Origin: Dyadobacter sp. 50-39
Lineage (GTDB): Bacteria > Bacteroidota > Bacteroidia > Cytophagales > Spirosomataceae
DNA length: 64,000 nucleotides
Direction of reading: 5' to 3'
Assembly (NCBI GenBank): GCA_001898145.1
Contig: MKSR01000029.1
Coordinates: 822,244 to 886,243 of the forward strand
The position numbers were made by a program, and so were the translations under genes. Shown here one piece after another: positions 45,247 to 54,538 of this stretch. A model generated the notes under the pieces. That model had not been told where the DNA came from. It was given only the letters and a program-made list of their open reading frames with translations, and did no database searches. Position 1 is the first letter of the stretch; each line of letters opens with the position of its first letter.

Positions 45247-46482
45247 CTATTTGAATACCTCACCGAAGTGGTCGAGGTTTACACCCAGCACTTTTTGAGC
45301 GATGGCGTTCAGCGCTGCTTTGTCCCCTTCGAAATGGAATGTGCTTTGGCGGTGGGTGAGCGATTCGCCTTTTTGCAGTGCCCTGACGGAAGAATTCGAT
45401 TCCAGTTCGTAAAATGGCCCCATCTGCGTGCCGTCGGCCAGCTTGCCGTCATTGTAGGCATTTAATGCATCGCCGCTGTAAGGATCTTTGTGCAGCTCCC
45501 AGGTCGACTTCATATACTGGCCTTGCGGGTCGAGATCGTATTGGATAATGGTCAGAATGCCCTTTTCGGCATCGTAACTTCCAGCCACGTTCCGGGCCGA
45601 TTTGGGAGCAATGCCGATCTTGCTGCGATGTTTGCCGTCGGCTTTGAGGAATAATGTCGAGTCTTTGACTCGAAGTCTGTCGGCTGGTATTTTGCCGAAG
45701 TAGTCGTCGGTAATAAGCGGGTTTGCGGATAGTGCTGTGGAAAAAGGCGCGATGATCGTTGTGTGGTCCGATGGCCGGAACATGCCCAGCAGCCAGATAC
45801 CCAGCATACCGGTCTCCGGTTTCCAGGCTTCATCTCCATTGGTAACTGAATTGGTCGACCGGTAAGCCACCGCTTTGACACCGCTTAATGCAGGCAAACC
45901 GAGCAGGTTTTCGATGTTTTCTTTCGCAAGCATCTGCACCTTCCGGTTGATTTCGATCACAAATGTCTTGCCCGAATAGTTTTCAATCGCTGCATTGATC
46001 TGAAACTTTACCGAAGACGCATCCGATTCGACTACCTTATAAGCTACCGTATCGATCAATGCAGGGGTCTGCCAGTTCTCGAAATCAAAGGACTGGCCTT
46101 TTTTGAAATACACCGAGAACTGCCCGCCCTCGGGTGAGAGCCAGAAACGCTCTTCGCCGCCAAAGCCGTTCATGTGCGGCTGATATTGGCCGCTTTCAAT
46201 GAGCTTGTAATTGATCCAGCCATAGCTGTTTCCCGCATCGCCATCAGCCGTGCTCGTCATCACCCGCCCTTGGTAGGCCGGAATGATAATGGCCTGGGCT
46301 TCCGCATTGTCCGGAGCCGACAGCACGACGGCGTCTTTATATTTCTTCAAAAATGCCAGATCATGCCCGAAGGTACCGGCAGACTGCGTTTGCTCTTTTT
46401 CCAATTTGTTACTGTTGTTGTTCGACGAACACCCAGTAGCCGCCAGCATCGTCACCAAAATGAACGGATAATGCGCTTTCAT
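45247..46482 (-). CDS. Lipoprotein of the DUF6786 type
   Basis: The 411-residue protein has a lipobox TGC18-S-S-N and a mature domain recognised from memory as the DUF6786 type, with a galactose-mutarotase-like beta-sandwich feel (IIIPAYQGRVMTSTADGD, NGFGGEERFWLSPEGGQFSVYF, LGIWLLGMF). It starts four bases after rhaT, so the pair is co-transcribed. The coupling suggests it acts on the sugar carried by RhaT at the cell surface, for example as a mutarotase or binder (inference). Confidence 0.65.
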   Translation of the reverse strand: MKAHYPFILVTMLAATGCSSNNNSNKLEKEQTQSAGTFGHDLAFLKKYKDAVVLSAPDNAEAQAIIIPAYQGRVMTSTADGDAGNSYGWINYKLIESGQYQPHMNGFGGEERFWLSPEGGQFSVYFKKGQSFDFENWQTPALIDTVAYKVVESDASSVKFQINAAIENYSGKTFVIEINRKVQMLAKENIENLLGLPALSGVKAVAYRSTNSVTNGDEAWKPETGMLGIWLLGMFRPSDHTTIIAPFSTALSANPLITDDYFGKIPADRLRVKDSTLFLKADGKHRSKIGIAPKSARNVAGSYDAEKGILTIIQYDLDPQGQYMKSTWELHKDPYSGDALNAYNDGKLADGTQMGPFYELESNSSVRALQKGESLTHRQSTFHFEGDKAALNAIAQKVLGVNLDHFGEVFK

Positions 46483-46486
46483 CGGG

Positions 46487-47569
46487 CTATTCTTTCAAGT
46501 AATTGCCATAACCCACGATCAGCACCGAAAGGATGATCACCAGAATACCGATGATGATCGAAGAAATGGTCTTTTTACTTACTCCTTTCCACTCTTTCAG
46601 GACTAGTCCCCACGAATTGGCTACCAGGATAATGAATGCCATGTGCAGGATCCACGAGCTGGGGCCGTTACCTAACTTACTCTCGCCCATGCCGTAAAAG
46701 AAGAATTGCAGGAACCAGGTGGTACCGGCCAATGCAGAAAAAATATAGTTCGATAGCAGGGGTGCCGAAGCGTCGGTATAGTTGCCGAATGTTTTGTTAC
46801 GCGCGTTGAGCAGCATACACCAGATGAAATTGGTCGTGAGACCGCCCCACAGGATGACGACGTATGTCACATTGTTTTGAAACAAAAATTCACCCTGCCC
46901 CGGATTCGCTGCTTTCCATATCTCGTTTGCTTCCTGCGCCATCACCTTACCGGCATCTATCCCGAATGCGAAACAGGCGCTGAGAATACCGGAGATAATC
47001 GAGACGGTCAGCCCCAGGCCGATTTTGAACTCGTTGTTATCTGTTGCCACGTGTCCGGTTTTGCGCAAATCGGCGTCCTTCATCGCTCCTGCCCTGCCGC
47101 AAATGACGATCCCTATCACACACACCAGCAAACCGATGAGTACCCATTGTCCCCAGGCATTGCTGAAAAGCATCGAAATCGTGTCTTTGCCGGGCTGCGG
47201 GCTGAACTCATAGTAAATTGAGGGGATCAATGCGCCGAAAACCGAGCAGAGCCCAAGGATGATCGAGCTCCCGAGCGCTACGCCCAGGTAGCGCACGCCC
47301 AGCCCATACGTAAGGCCTCCAATCCCCCAGAGCACGCCGAAGAAATAGGTCAGAAAAAGAATGCCGCCATTGGTATGGGCAATGATGTCAGTATAACCGG
47401 GGATAGTCAGGTAAGCAGCAAGCGGCGGCACAATGAGCCAGGAGAAAAGCCCTCCGACGATCCAGTATGATTCCCAGGCCCAGCCTTTGACCTGCTTATA
47501 AGGAATGTAAAAACTGCCGGAGGCAAAGCCGCCGATGAAATGGAAGATAACACCCAGAAGAGCTTGCAT
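46487..47569 (-). CDS. rhaT: L-rhamnose/proton symporter family protein
   Basis: The 360-residue protein has about ten membrane helices and follows RhaT closely in layout: FIGGFASGSFYIPYKQVKGW near 12-31, WGIGGLTYGLGVRYLGVALG near 81-100 and the final KTISSIIIGILVIILSV. RhaT carries L-rhamnose with a proton through the inner membrane. The rhamnose isomerase and kinase genes are not in the window. DUF6786-type lipoprotein follows after four bases. Confidence 0.85.
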   Translation of the reverse strand: MQALLGVIFHFIGGFASGSFYIPYKQVKGWAWESYWIVGGLFSWLIVPPLAAYLTIPGYTDIIAHTNGGILFLTYFFGVLWGIGGLTYGLGVRYLGVALGSSIILGLCSVFGALIPSIYYEFSPQPGKDTISMLFSNAWGQWVLIGLLVCVIGIVICGRAGAMKDADLRKTGHVATDNNEFKIGLGLTVSIISGILSACFAFGIDAGKVMAQEANEIWKAANPGQGEFLFQNNVTYVVILWGGLTTNFIWCMLLNARNKTFGNYTDASAPLLSNYIFSALAGTTWFLQFFFYGMGESKLGNGPSSWILHMAFIILVANSWGLVLKEWKGVSKKTISSIIIGILVIILSVLIVGYGNYLKE

Positions 47570-47654
47570 GAATATTTTTGAATTTTATCATGTAAAGGCG
47601 TTCCCCGGGGTATCTACTTGATGATGCGGTAAGTCTTTCAGCGTGGCCGAGTTC

Positions 47655-49922
47655 TCAGTCGCCCACAACCAGCTTCCTCACTACCCGTGTGTTACCGGAC
47701 TTCAACTCCACGAGGTACAAACCGGCCGGCCATTGGGCTGTTGAAATCTGCTGCGTCTCATTAGCCCGAATAGTGCGGTTCCGGAGCATTCGCACGCCCC
47801 CAGCAGTTAATACATCGAATGTGCCGGTTTTGGAAGAATGTATTTTGAAAAAATCAACAGAAGGATTAGGAAAAACCGTCACATCGCCTGCATTACCCGG
47901 TTCCACACCCGTAACCGACACCGGGAGGATATTCGTCAGCAACCGCACGCCGCCGGCATTGTTCCCGATCGCAACGTCGGGTTTCTTGTCCCCATTGAGA
48001 TCGGCGACGGCGAGGGAGAGGTAATTGCCAAAATTCACATCGCCCGGCTTGCCATTCACGCTCACGATGGAGCTAGCCCGGTCGGTCCATTTGCCCCAGT
48101 CGGCATTGTTGAATACGCGGATGGTTCCGGTATGATCGGCTGCCGCGAGGTCGGGTTTGCCGTCGAGATCGAAGTCGGCTACGGCCAACTGCGGGAAGCG
48201 ACCGGCGAAATTGATACCTACACCCGCAAACGCGTCGGTTTCCAGCTTGAATGTGTACTGTTTGCTGGTACCGGTGTTGGTATAGTAATAAATGTTACCC
48301 AACGTTTTACCGACAAGCATATCAAGGTCCCCATCGCCGTCGGCATCGTAAAAATAGGGCGAGTCGCCGATCTGCAGTTCCGCGGGCAATGCAATGCTGA
48401 CGGCGTCGGCAAGATTGAGCTGCGCCGCTGCGCCATTGCCCCCTTTGTTGGGAATATAGCGGTATTCGAGTTTCAGGCTGGATGCCGCCGTTGCGGCAAA
48501 ACCGAGATCGGCCACGCCGTCGCCATTGAAATCGGCCCACTGCGGCTTAATATTGTAAACAGAGAGTTTGGAAAGCAATTCCAGATAATCCTGGGATTCC
48601 ACATTGAAACTGGGCTCAGTGGCAGTTCCATTATTTTTCAAATACCATAAACTCCCCTTATAGCCACCCGACACAGGATTTCCGCCGGTCCCGACGAGCA
48701 TATCCAGGTCGCCATCCCCATCGATGTCAAAAAAGGACGGCGCTGCATTTTCCCCCACATCGATCATCTGATCCTGTAAAAAGTTTTTTCTTACCAGTTT
48801 AAAAACCGGCTTATCACTCGTGCCTTCATTATGATAATACCAGCCCGAAGACTTGAAATCCGTCATATTGGCATCGTTCGCCGGAATGCTCGGGGCAACC
48901 AGCAGATCTTTGACGCCGTCGAAATCCACGTCTTCGTAAAAGCCTGCGGGGAAAATGTGCATGCTCACCGGATCCACTGCCGGGTAAGTGTTCGTGTAGC
49001 TCGTAAAATTGGCGATAATGCCTTTGGCTGAATTGGGCAGGAAGGAAATGTGGTCGTTACTGATGTGGCCGGCGAGCAGGTCTTTCGTACCATCGCCGTT
49101 GAGGTCATGCAACAAAATAGAGTTTCCCGCATGCAGGACGCGCGCTGGCGCAGCCTCCCGCTTGGAAGGATCTGTTACCACACCGCAGTCCGCCCCTACC
49201 ACGAAACTCTCTACATCACCTTTGTGAAAATTGCCCCAGCAGTCGCCGTTCCGCTGAAAAACCGGGCTTGCCTGCGTACCCAGGCTGTCGCGTACGCCGA
49301 ATTTCTCCATACTCAGGTTTTGATGGAGCTCAATATAAGTGCCCGAAAAATCGAACGTCAGCATGTCGAGGTCACCGTCGTCGTCCACGTCGGTGATGGC
49401 TGGAATATCGGTGCCGGACACCTGCATATTGATATTACCGGAAAAGCCTTTGGTATACAAAACATCGCGCACCAGCTTCCACGACCATACATTACCCGAT
49501 TTTACCTGCTGATATACCACAATGCCGAGCTTCGTGCTCGCGAAAAGATCTTTCAGGCCGTCACCGTTGTAGTCGGCCAGGATCATCCAGTTTTCTACCT
49601 GTGGAAAAAGCGTTTCGTAATAGGGGGCGTGGATGAATGTCTTTTTACCTGCATTCAGCGGGTCGGGCCCTGCAAGGAATGTGGTAACCTTGCTGTTGGT
49701 ACGGTCGTAAATCACCAAGTCTTCGTCGGCATCGTTGTTCAAATGCATTTTCAGGAATTGCGATGCGTTGAGTCCACCGCTCCATGGATTCACCATTTTG
49801 ACGCCGCCTACCGACACGGCGGTCAGTGTATCGAGCCTGAACCAGGCTTGCTGAGCGAGCAGTTCCGAAGGTGCGTAAAGACAAATGAGGCAGAGGATAA
49901 AGGAGGTAAATTTGGTTCGCAT
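47655..49922 (-). CDS. FG-GAP/VCBS-repeat protein with T9SS sorting domain
   Basis: The 755-residue exported protein has a signal peptide ending LLAQ24, then many FG-GAP repeats (DYNGDGLKDLFAST, DVDDDGDLDMLT, DLNGDGTKDLLAG, DIDGDGDLDMLVG, DFNGDGVADLGFA, DADGDGDLDMLVG, DFDLDGKPDLAAA, DLNGDKKPDVAIG), and a type A sorting domain (VFPNPSVDFFKIHSS near 683-697; final GLYLVELKSGNT). Such propellers bind calcium and are displayed by T9SS. It is divergent from murF and stands alone. Confidence 0.8.
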   Translation of the reverse strand: MRTKFTSFILCLICLYAPSELLAQQAWFRLDTLTAVSVGGVKMVNPWSGGLNASQFLKMHLNNDADEDLVIYDRTNSKVTTFLAGPDPLNAGKKTFIHAPYYETLFPQVENWMILADYNGDGLKDLFASTKLGIVVYQQVKSGNVWSWKLVRDVLYTKGFSGNINMQVSGTDIPAITDVDDDGDLDMLTFDFSGTYIELHQNLSMEKFGVRDSLGTQASPVFQRNGDCWGNFHKGDVESFVVGADCGVVTDPSKREAAPARVLHAGNSILLHDLNGDGTKDLLAGHISNDHISFLPNSAKGIIANFTSYTNTYPAVDPVSMHIFPAGFYEDVDFDGVKDLLVAPSIPANDANMTDFKSSGWYYHNEGTSDKPVFKLVRKNFLQDQMIDVGENAAPSFFDIDGDGDLDMLVGTGGNPVSGGYKGSLWYLKNNGTATEPSFNVESQDYLELLSKLSVYNIKPQWADFNGDGVADLGFAATAASSLKLEYRYIPNKGGNGAAAQLNLADAVSIALPAELQIGDSPYFYDADGDGDLDMLVGKTLGNIYYYTNTGTSKQYTFKLETDAFAGVGINFAGRFPQLAVADFDLDGKPDLAAADHTGTIRVFNNADWGKWTDRASSIVSVNGKPGDVNFGNYLSLAVADLNGDKKPDVAIGNNAGGVRLLTNILPVSVTGVEPGNAGDVTVFPNPSVDFFKIHSSKTGTFDVLTAGGVRMLRNRTIRANETQQISTAQWPAGLYLVELKSGNTRVVRKLVVGD

Positions 49923-50062
49923 CGTTGAGGAATAATCTATTAGTTTTGCAGGTCAGAGCGGCCTGCCGCGCGGCGAACGTCGCTCAGCGAACGTCGCGGG
50001 AGCATGTTCTTCCTAAACCTAACGAAATAAGCCAGCATTACTTTATAACGAGCCGATATTTC

Positions 50063-51370
50063 ATGTATACTTCCATAGAAACGCTTTACGAGATCTACCG
50101 CAAGGGTGCCAAAGTCTCCACCGACACCCGCCAGATCACCGAGGGCTGCATTTTCTTCGCATTGAAGGGCGATAAATTCGATGGTAACCAGTACGCCGCC
50201 GAAGCTTTGCAGAAAGGTGCCGCCTACGCCGTGGTCGACACCCCGGATGTCGCCGCAAGCGACCGTTACCTGCTCTTTGCCGACGGCCTCACCGCCTTGC
50301 AGGACCTCGCGCGGCATCACCGCAAGACGTTCGAATTTCCAGTGGTAGCCCTGACGGGCTCTAACGGCAAAACAACTACGAAGGAGCTCATTGCGAAGGT
50401 TCTTTCCATGAAGTTCAATACTTACGCTACGCGCGGAAACCTGAACAATCACATCGGCGTACCGCTCACGCTCCTGAGCATCGATCCCGCGAAGCATGAA
50501 ATGGCGGTGATCGAAATGGGAGCGAATCACCAGCAGGAAATCGCATTGCTGAGCAGTATCGCGCAGCCGACCCACGGCCTCATCACCAACATCGGCAAAG
50601 CCCATTTGGAAGGTTTCGGAGGAGTAGAGGGCATTGTCAAAGGTAAGGGCGAGCTATTCGACTACCTTTCCAAAAAGAAGGGGACAGTATTTGTGAATTC
50701 CACGCAGGATATCATCATGGAAATGGTGAGCAAGCGTAGGGCATTTGGTGAGATCGTATTCTACTGTTCAGCAAACAGTCCGGTGAACCCGACGCTCGTC
50801 GAAGAAAACCCGAATGTCGTTTTCAGCAACGGCGGCAAGACGGTCACCACCCATTTACCCGGAAGATACAATTTCGACAACATTTGCGCGGCGCTGGCCG
50901 TCGGGAAGCATTTCGGCGTGGACGATGCCGATGCCTACGAGGCGGTTGCCACTTACGAACCCGACAATAACCGCTCGCAGATCGTCAAAAAAGGCAGTAA
51001 CACCGTGATTATGGACGCCTATAATGCGAATCCGTCGTCGATGGCTGCGGCAGTGGCCAATTTCGGAAAAATGGACGCGCCGCGGAAAATATTGATCCTG
51101 GGCGACATGTTCGAGCTGGGCGATGCCGCGCCGGAGGAACATTTAGCATTGGGAAAGCAGATTGCGGGTGAGAAGTTCGACGTCGTAATACTTGCAGGAA
51201 AGCTGATGCAGCATGCGCTCCCCGCATTGCCGAAAGCTTACTATTTTCCCGATAAATTCTCGCTGCACAACTGGATCATGGACAATCCGCAAGAAAATAC
51301 ATACTTCCTCATCAAAGGCTCGCGGGGAATGTCACTGGAAACGGTGCTCGGTGTAATGCCCGGCGGCTAA
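50063..51370 (+). CDS. murF: UDP-N-acetylmuramoyl-tripeptide-D-alanyl-D-alanine ligase
   Basis: The 435-residue enzyme adds D-Ala-D-Ala to the UDP-MurNAc tripeptide in the cytoplasm. The ATP loop TGSNGKTT is at 98-105, with NHIGVPLTLLSID near 123-135, EMGANHQQEI near 151-160 and YNANPSSM near 326-333. The ATG at 50063 fits the family start (IETLYEIYRKG); a longer frame upstream is not family-like. It stands alone, divergent from the FG-GAP gene. Confidence 0.95.
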   Translation: MYTSIETLYEIYRKGAKVSTDTRQITEGCIFFALKGDKFDGNQYAAEALQKGAAYAVVDTPDVAASDRYLLFADGLTALQDLARHHRKTFEFPVVALTGSNGKTTTKELIAKVLSMKFNTYATRGNLNNHIGVPLTLLSIDPAKHEMAVIEMGANHQQEIALLSSIAQPTHGLITNIGKAHLEGFGGVEGIVKGKGELFDYLSKKKGTVFVNSTQDIIMEMVSKRRAFGEIVFYCSANSPVNPTLVEENPNVVFSNGGKTVTTHLPGRYNFDNICAALAVGKHFGVDDADAYEAVATYEPDNNRSQIVKKGSNTVIMDAYNANPSSMAAAVANFGKMDAPRKILILGDMFELGDAAPEEHLALGKQIAGEKFDVVILAGKLMQHALPALPKAYYFPDKFSLHNWIMDNPQENTYFLIKGSRGMSLETVLGVMPGG

Positions 51371-51492
51371 TTTATAATTACAGTTATTGTTAGTATAATT
51401 ATATTGCAAAAATCGATAGCATTATAAACACTATTTATAATAACTACGTTTCTATAAATAAAACTAAATTCATTTGATTAAATCAAGTCTTT

Positions 51493-51509
51493 CCTGGCAT
51501 AGTACCAGG
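51493..51509. promoter_or_regulatory. Inverted repeat CCTGG-N7-CCAGG upstream of the peroxiredoxin promoter
   Basis: A perfect 5-7-5 inverted repeat lies six bases before the -33 element. This is a suitable place for an activator or repressor of a peroxide response, but the regulator is unknown. Confidence 0.35.
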
Positions 51510-51515
51510 GCAAGG

Positions 51516-51547
51516 TTTGACCCATGTACTCATCGTTCGTAGTTTTG
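51516..51547 (+). promoter_or_regulatory. Peroxiredoxin promoter
   Basis: TTTG (51516-51519), a 20-base spacer and TAGTTTTG (51540-51547) are a full match to the Bacteroidota consensus, 39 bases before the ATG. Confidence 0.7.
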
Positions 51548-51586
51548 TAACACCAAAAAATACAATTTATAAACAAACGAACAATC

Positions 51587-52138
51587 ATGGCTAATAGACT
51601 GTTGTCAGTGGGATCGGTTTTCCCGGAATTCAAAAAAACATCCGTAGTATCACTCGAAAAAGGAAACGAATTCTACGATATTACCTCAGAAGATCACAAA
51701 AACGCTGAGAAATGGATGGTCATGTTCTGGTGGCCAAAGGACTTCACTTTCGTGTGCCCTACCGAAATCGCCGAGTTCAACAAACACACTTCAGACTTCG
51801 CTGACCGCGACACGATCCTGATCGGTGCTTCTACCGACAGCGAGTACGTGCACCTGGCATGGCGTAAAAACCACGACGACCTGCGCGACCTGCAATTCCC
51901 GATGCTGGCCGATACTTCCAAATCTCTGGCAGAAGAGCTGGGTATCCTCGAAGCGAACGAGAAAATCGCCTACCGCGTAACCTACATCGTGGATCCACAA
52001 GGTATCATTCGTTGGGTAAGCGTAAACGACCTTTCAGTAGGCCGCAACGTGGGAGAAGTATTGCGTGTACTCGATGCGTTGCAAACTGACGAGCTTTGCC
52101 CTTGCAACTGGCAAAAAGGCGAGGCTACACTTGCTTAA
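51587..52138 (+). CDS. Peroxiredoxin (AhpC/Prx family)
   Basis: The 183-residue thiol peroxidase has the peroxidatic Cys57 in DFTFVCPTEIAEFN and the resolving motif L-C171-P-C173-NW near the C-terminus, as in typical 2-Cys peroxiredoxins. It reduces hydrogen peroxide and organic peroxides. The AhpD-like gene follows 110 bases later and would supply reducing thiols. Codons are strongly biased to C-ending forms compared with neighbours, suggesting high expression. The gene has a consensus promoter and its own terminator before the AhpD-like gene. Confidence 0.9.
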   Translation: MANRLLSVGSVFPEFKKTSVVSLEKGNEFYDITSEDHKNAEKWMVMFWWPKDFTFVCPTEIAEFNKHTSDFADRDTILIGASTDSEYVHLAWRKNHDDLRDLQFPMLADTSKSLAEELGILEANEKIAYRVTYIVDPQGIIRWVSVNDLSVGRNVGEVLRVLDALQTDELCPCNWQKGEATLA

Positions 52139-52150
52139 TCACTCCTATCG

Positions 52151-52205
52151 AAGCAGTTCACAAGCAGGTAGTCGTTCGTACGCCGGTTCTGTGAACTGCT
52201 TTTTT
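52151..52205 (+). terminator. Terminator between peroxiredoxin and AhpD-like genes
   Basis: The stem AAGCAGTTCACA (52151-52162) pairs with TGTGAACTGCTT (52190-52201), with a long loop of 27 bases that can fold further, and T5. It may limit read-through into the AhpD-like gene. Confidence 0.65.
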
Positions 52206-52248
52206 GATCACCCAGGGGAAATCCTTCCCGCTCAAAAATTCAAACAAC

Positions 52249-52839
52249 ATGTATCCATTTGCAGCCACAGGGAACACCAAAGAGTCCCTGTATAAAGAGG
52301 TCAATTTGCCTGCGGAATTCGAGAGCGTGCTCCTCGATAAACTTGCGGCACTGGACCACCGTTACCTCAAAGACCTGAAAATCAATGTAGGTAATGTATT
52401 AAAATCCCAGACATTGAACCGTAAAGAGGCATTGCTCCTCGCATTGTCGGTGGCGGTGAATGAAAAGAACGCGGCGCTGATCGCAGCATTGGAAGAGCTG
52501 GCTATCCGGGAAGGCGCGGACGAGAAGGAGATTGCTGAGGTAACGGCTTGTGTGTCACTAATGAATGCCAACAATGTATTCTACCGCTTCCGTCACTTCA
52601 TGCACAAGGAGTTTTACGATAATACACCTGCGGGTATCAAAATGAGCATTATGGTAAACCCTGTGCTGGGCAAAGAGTTTTTCGAGCTTTTGAGCCTTGT
52701 CGTATCCGCATTGAATGGCTGCGAAATGTGCGTGACGTCGCACGAGCAATCTGTGCTGAACCACGGCGGTACACAGGCACGTATATTCGATGCAGTTAGG
52801 CTGGGAGCGATCTTCAAGAGCTTTTCTGTTTTGATATAA
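52249..52839 (+). CDS. AhpD-like carboxymuconolactone decarboxylase/alkylhydroperoxidase family protein
   Basis: The 196-residue protein carries the redox motif C158-E-M-C161-x-x-x-H165 (LNGCEMCVTSHEQ), with the helical fold of AhpD. AhpD reduces the oxidised peroxiredoxin AhpC in mycobacteria and others; here it follows the peroxiredoxin and is likely its electron donor (inference). The ATG at 52249 is preferred over an earlier one at 52204 because it lies beyond the terminator at 52151-52205. Confidence 0.8.
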   Translation: MYPFAATGNTKESLYKEVNLPAEFESVLLDKLAALDHRYLKDLKINVGNVLKSQTLNRKEALLLALSVAVNEKNAALIAALEELAIREGADEKEIAEVTACVSLMNANNVFYRFRHFMHKEFYDNTPAGIKMSIMVNPVLGKEFFELLSLVVSALNGCEMCVTSHEQSVLNHGGTQARIFDAVRLGAIFKSFSVLI

Positions 52840-52845
52840 AACAAA

Positions 52846-52874
52846 ACTAGCCAGGTCTTTAAGATCTGGCTAGT
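52846..52874. terminator. Hairpin after the AhpD-like gene
   Basis: ACTAGCCAGGTCTT (52846-52859) pairs with AAGATCTGGCTAGT (52861-52874) with one G-U pair and almost no loop. It lacks a clear T-tract but lies between convergent genes. Confidence 0.5.
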
Positions 52875-52930
52875 CTCAAATTATCCATCCTATTTCTCTA
52901 TTGTTTCCTTTGTTTGCCGCTGCGCGCCAC

Positions 52931-53686
52931 CTACTCCATGTAGCTGATAAAGAATGAATTGCGCCCCCACATGGTATCGGGTTCAAAATCAATCACCAGC
53001 TTGTGCTCGTACTCGTCGTCCGAAAAGTGATTGCGAAGTTTGAGCGGTCCTTCGCCGCCTTCGCCTTTGTAATAGGCAGTTACCTCGTACCGCCCCAGGG
53101 GAATATCCACCAGGTTGCCATAGTTCTTGGAATATGGCTCTCCCGATTTCATTTTCAACGTTTTGCCTTTGGTACCGTCGATGAGATTTCCCACCGGCGT
53201 AAGCGTGAACTCTATGTTTTCTTCGTCGTAAATGCTGCTGTAAAGCCCTTTGTTAAGACCGATTGTCGCGCCGTAGTAGCCTTCGCCCTCCGGGCGCTCG
53301 CCTGAGAGTTTCCACCGGAAGTTCCGCACGGCACCGTCGATGCTGAATGCTTCGTATACGTCCGGATCGAGGTCCAGTTCATAGCGCCGGCCATTATATT
53401 GCTTCACGATTTGCGCGGAGGCCATAAAGGTGCCCACCTTGGGCAGCTGTATCTCGTAGTTGCCGTTCGCGTCGGTATTGCCCAGGGAGTACGATGCATG
53501 GAACATCGTATTGTCAATCACCACTTCAACGCCTTTTACGGGATTGCCCTCAGTATCCGTGACCTTCCCCGTAGCGTAGCCGTTCCTGGGACTTTGCCCG
53601 TCGGCTACCGGCTCGTTATCGGTGGTGCAGGCCACAACAAAGCCGCATAGCAGCACCCATTGCAGTATCAGAGCCCGTTTTTTCAT
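52931..53686 (-). CDS. Lipoprotein with carboxypeptidase-regulatory-like domain
   Basis: The 251-residue lipoprotein has a lipobox VVAC18-T-T-D and a beta-sandwich start (GYATGKVTDTEGNPVKGVEVVI near 34-55), typical of carboxypeptidase-regulatory domains, followed by a second beta-rich part ending WGRNSFFISYME. It begins at the ATG overlapping the stop of the upstream lipoprotein gene (TAATG), so it is translationally coupled. It is last in an operon of five genes. Function is unknown; a role as surface scaffold is plausible. Confidence 0.65.
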   Translation of the reverse strand: MKKRALILQWVLLCGFVVACTTDNEPVADGQSPRNGYATGKVTDTEGNPVKGVEVVIDNTMFHASYSLGNTDANGNYEIQLPKVGTFMASAQIVKQYNGRRYELDLDPDVYEAFSIDGAVRNFRWKLSGERPEGEGYYGATIGLNKGLYSSIYDEENIEFTLTPVGNLIDGTKGKTLKMKSGEPYSKNYGNLVDIPLGRYEVTAYYKGEGGEGPLKLRNHFSDDEYEHKLVIDFEPDTMWGRNSFFISYME

Positions 53687-54513
53687 TACTCGATCTTGCG
53701 CAGCTCGGTTGTGGATGTATTCTCTTCGCCCTTTTCGATTGTTTTCACGACGCCCACGCCCGGCGCGGTCCATAACGTCACATTCACCACCTCGGTACTG
53801 ATTTCCGGATCGGTTACCTCCGTTTCGAACTTGGTGTAAACCTCGTAGGAGTACTCCCATTTAGTACATTTGAATTCGCCGGCGGGAGTAGTGATGGTTT
53901 CTTCAGCTACTGCCTTCCCGTTTTTATGCGTCATGCGTGCTTCGAGCTTGCCAAGTACCGAGCCCTCGTCGCCCACGGGAATTTCCAACTCCAGTACCAG
54001 CTTAATCGGATCTCCTTTGAAGGTGAGCGGACTGTTGACCTTCCCATTGTTTTCGAGCATCTGATATTGCGGAAAGCCCGTGATTTTCAGGTCGGAAATG
54101 TAAGCGACGTCGTTGATTTCGTTGACCATTTCCTTAATCGCGACCGGGTAAGGCAGTTCATTGGTAGTGGTGCCGCCTTTCGCATAGGCCTTGGATTTGA
54201 ATGTTTTCTCCTCCTCGTTTTCGCGGATGAAATTGCTGATTGTGTGCACCTGCATTCCCGCAGAATCCGCGGTACTCAGGATTTTCGTGATCATATCTCC
54301 GGTGGAGCCGTCGGAATCGGTAATCTTGTAGATATAGCTCTTGTCCTTCGTGGGAATAAATGCTTTCTCCGTTCCGCCGCCATCTCCCCCTCCGTCAGGA
54401 TTGGGATTGTCGTCGTCCTTACAGGCGGTGAAGGACATGGCCAGGACGGCCAGGGCTAATGCAGATTTCGCGAACCTGGTGGTAACCAGAGAGGGTGCAA
54501 TGTTAATTTTCAT
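53686..54513 (-). CDS. Lipoprotein of unknown function with Gly/Asp linker
   Basis: The 275-residue lipoprotein has lipobox FTAC31-K, followed by a D/N/G-rich linker (DDDNPNPDGGGDGGG) and a beta-rich domain (YIYKITDSDGSTGDMITKIL, PAGEFKCTKWEYSYEVYTKFET). The mature domain is of a kind common in Bacteroidota outer-membrane lipoproteins. The gene lies between a 113-residue protein and a carboxypeptidase-like lipoprotein in the same operon. Confidence 0.65.
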   Translation of the reverse strand: MKINIAPSLVTTRFAKSALALAVLAMSFTACKDDDNPNPDGGGDGGGTEKAFIPTKDKSYIYKITDSDGSTGDMITKILSTADSAGMQVHTISNFIRENEEEKTFKSKAYAKGGTTTNELPYPVAIKEMVNEINDVAYISDLKITGFPQYQMLENNGKVNSPLTFKGDPIKLVLELEIPVGDEGSVLGKLEARMTHKNGKAVAEETITTPAGEFKCTKWEYSYEVYTKFETEVTDPEISTEVVNVTLWTAPGVGVVKTIEKGEENTSTTELRKIE

Positions 54514-54538
54514 GGCAGATTTCAGATTAATTTAGATT

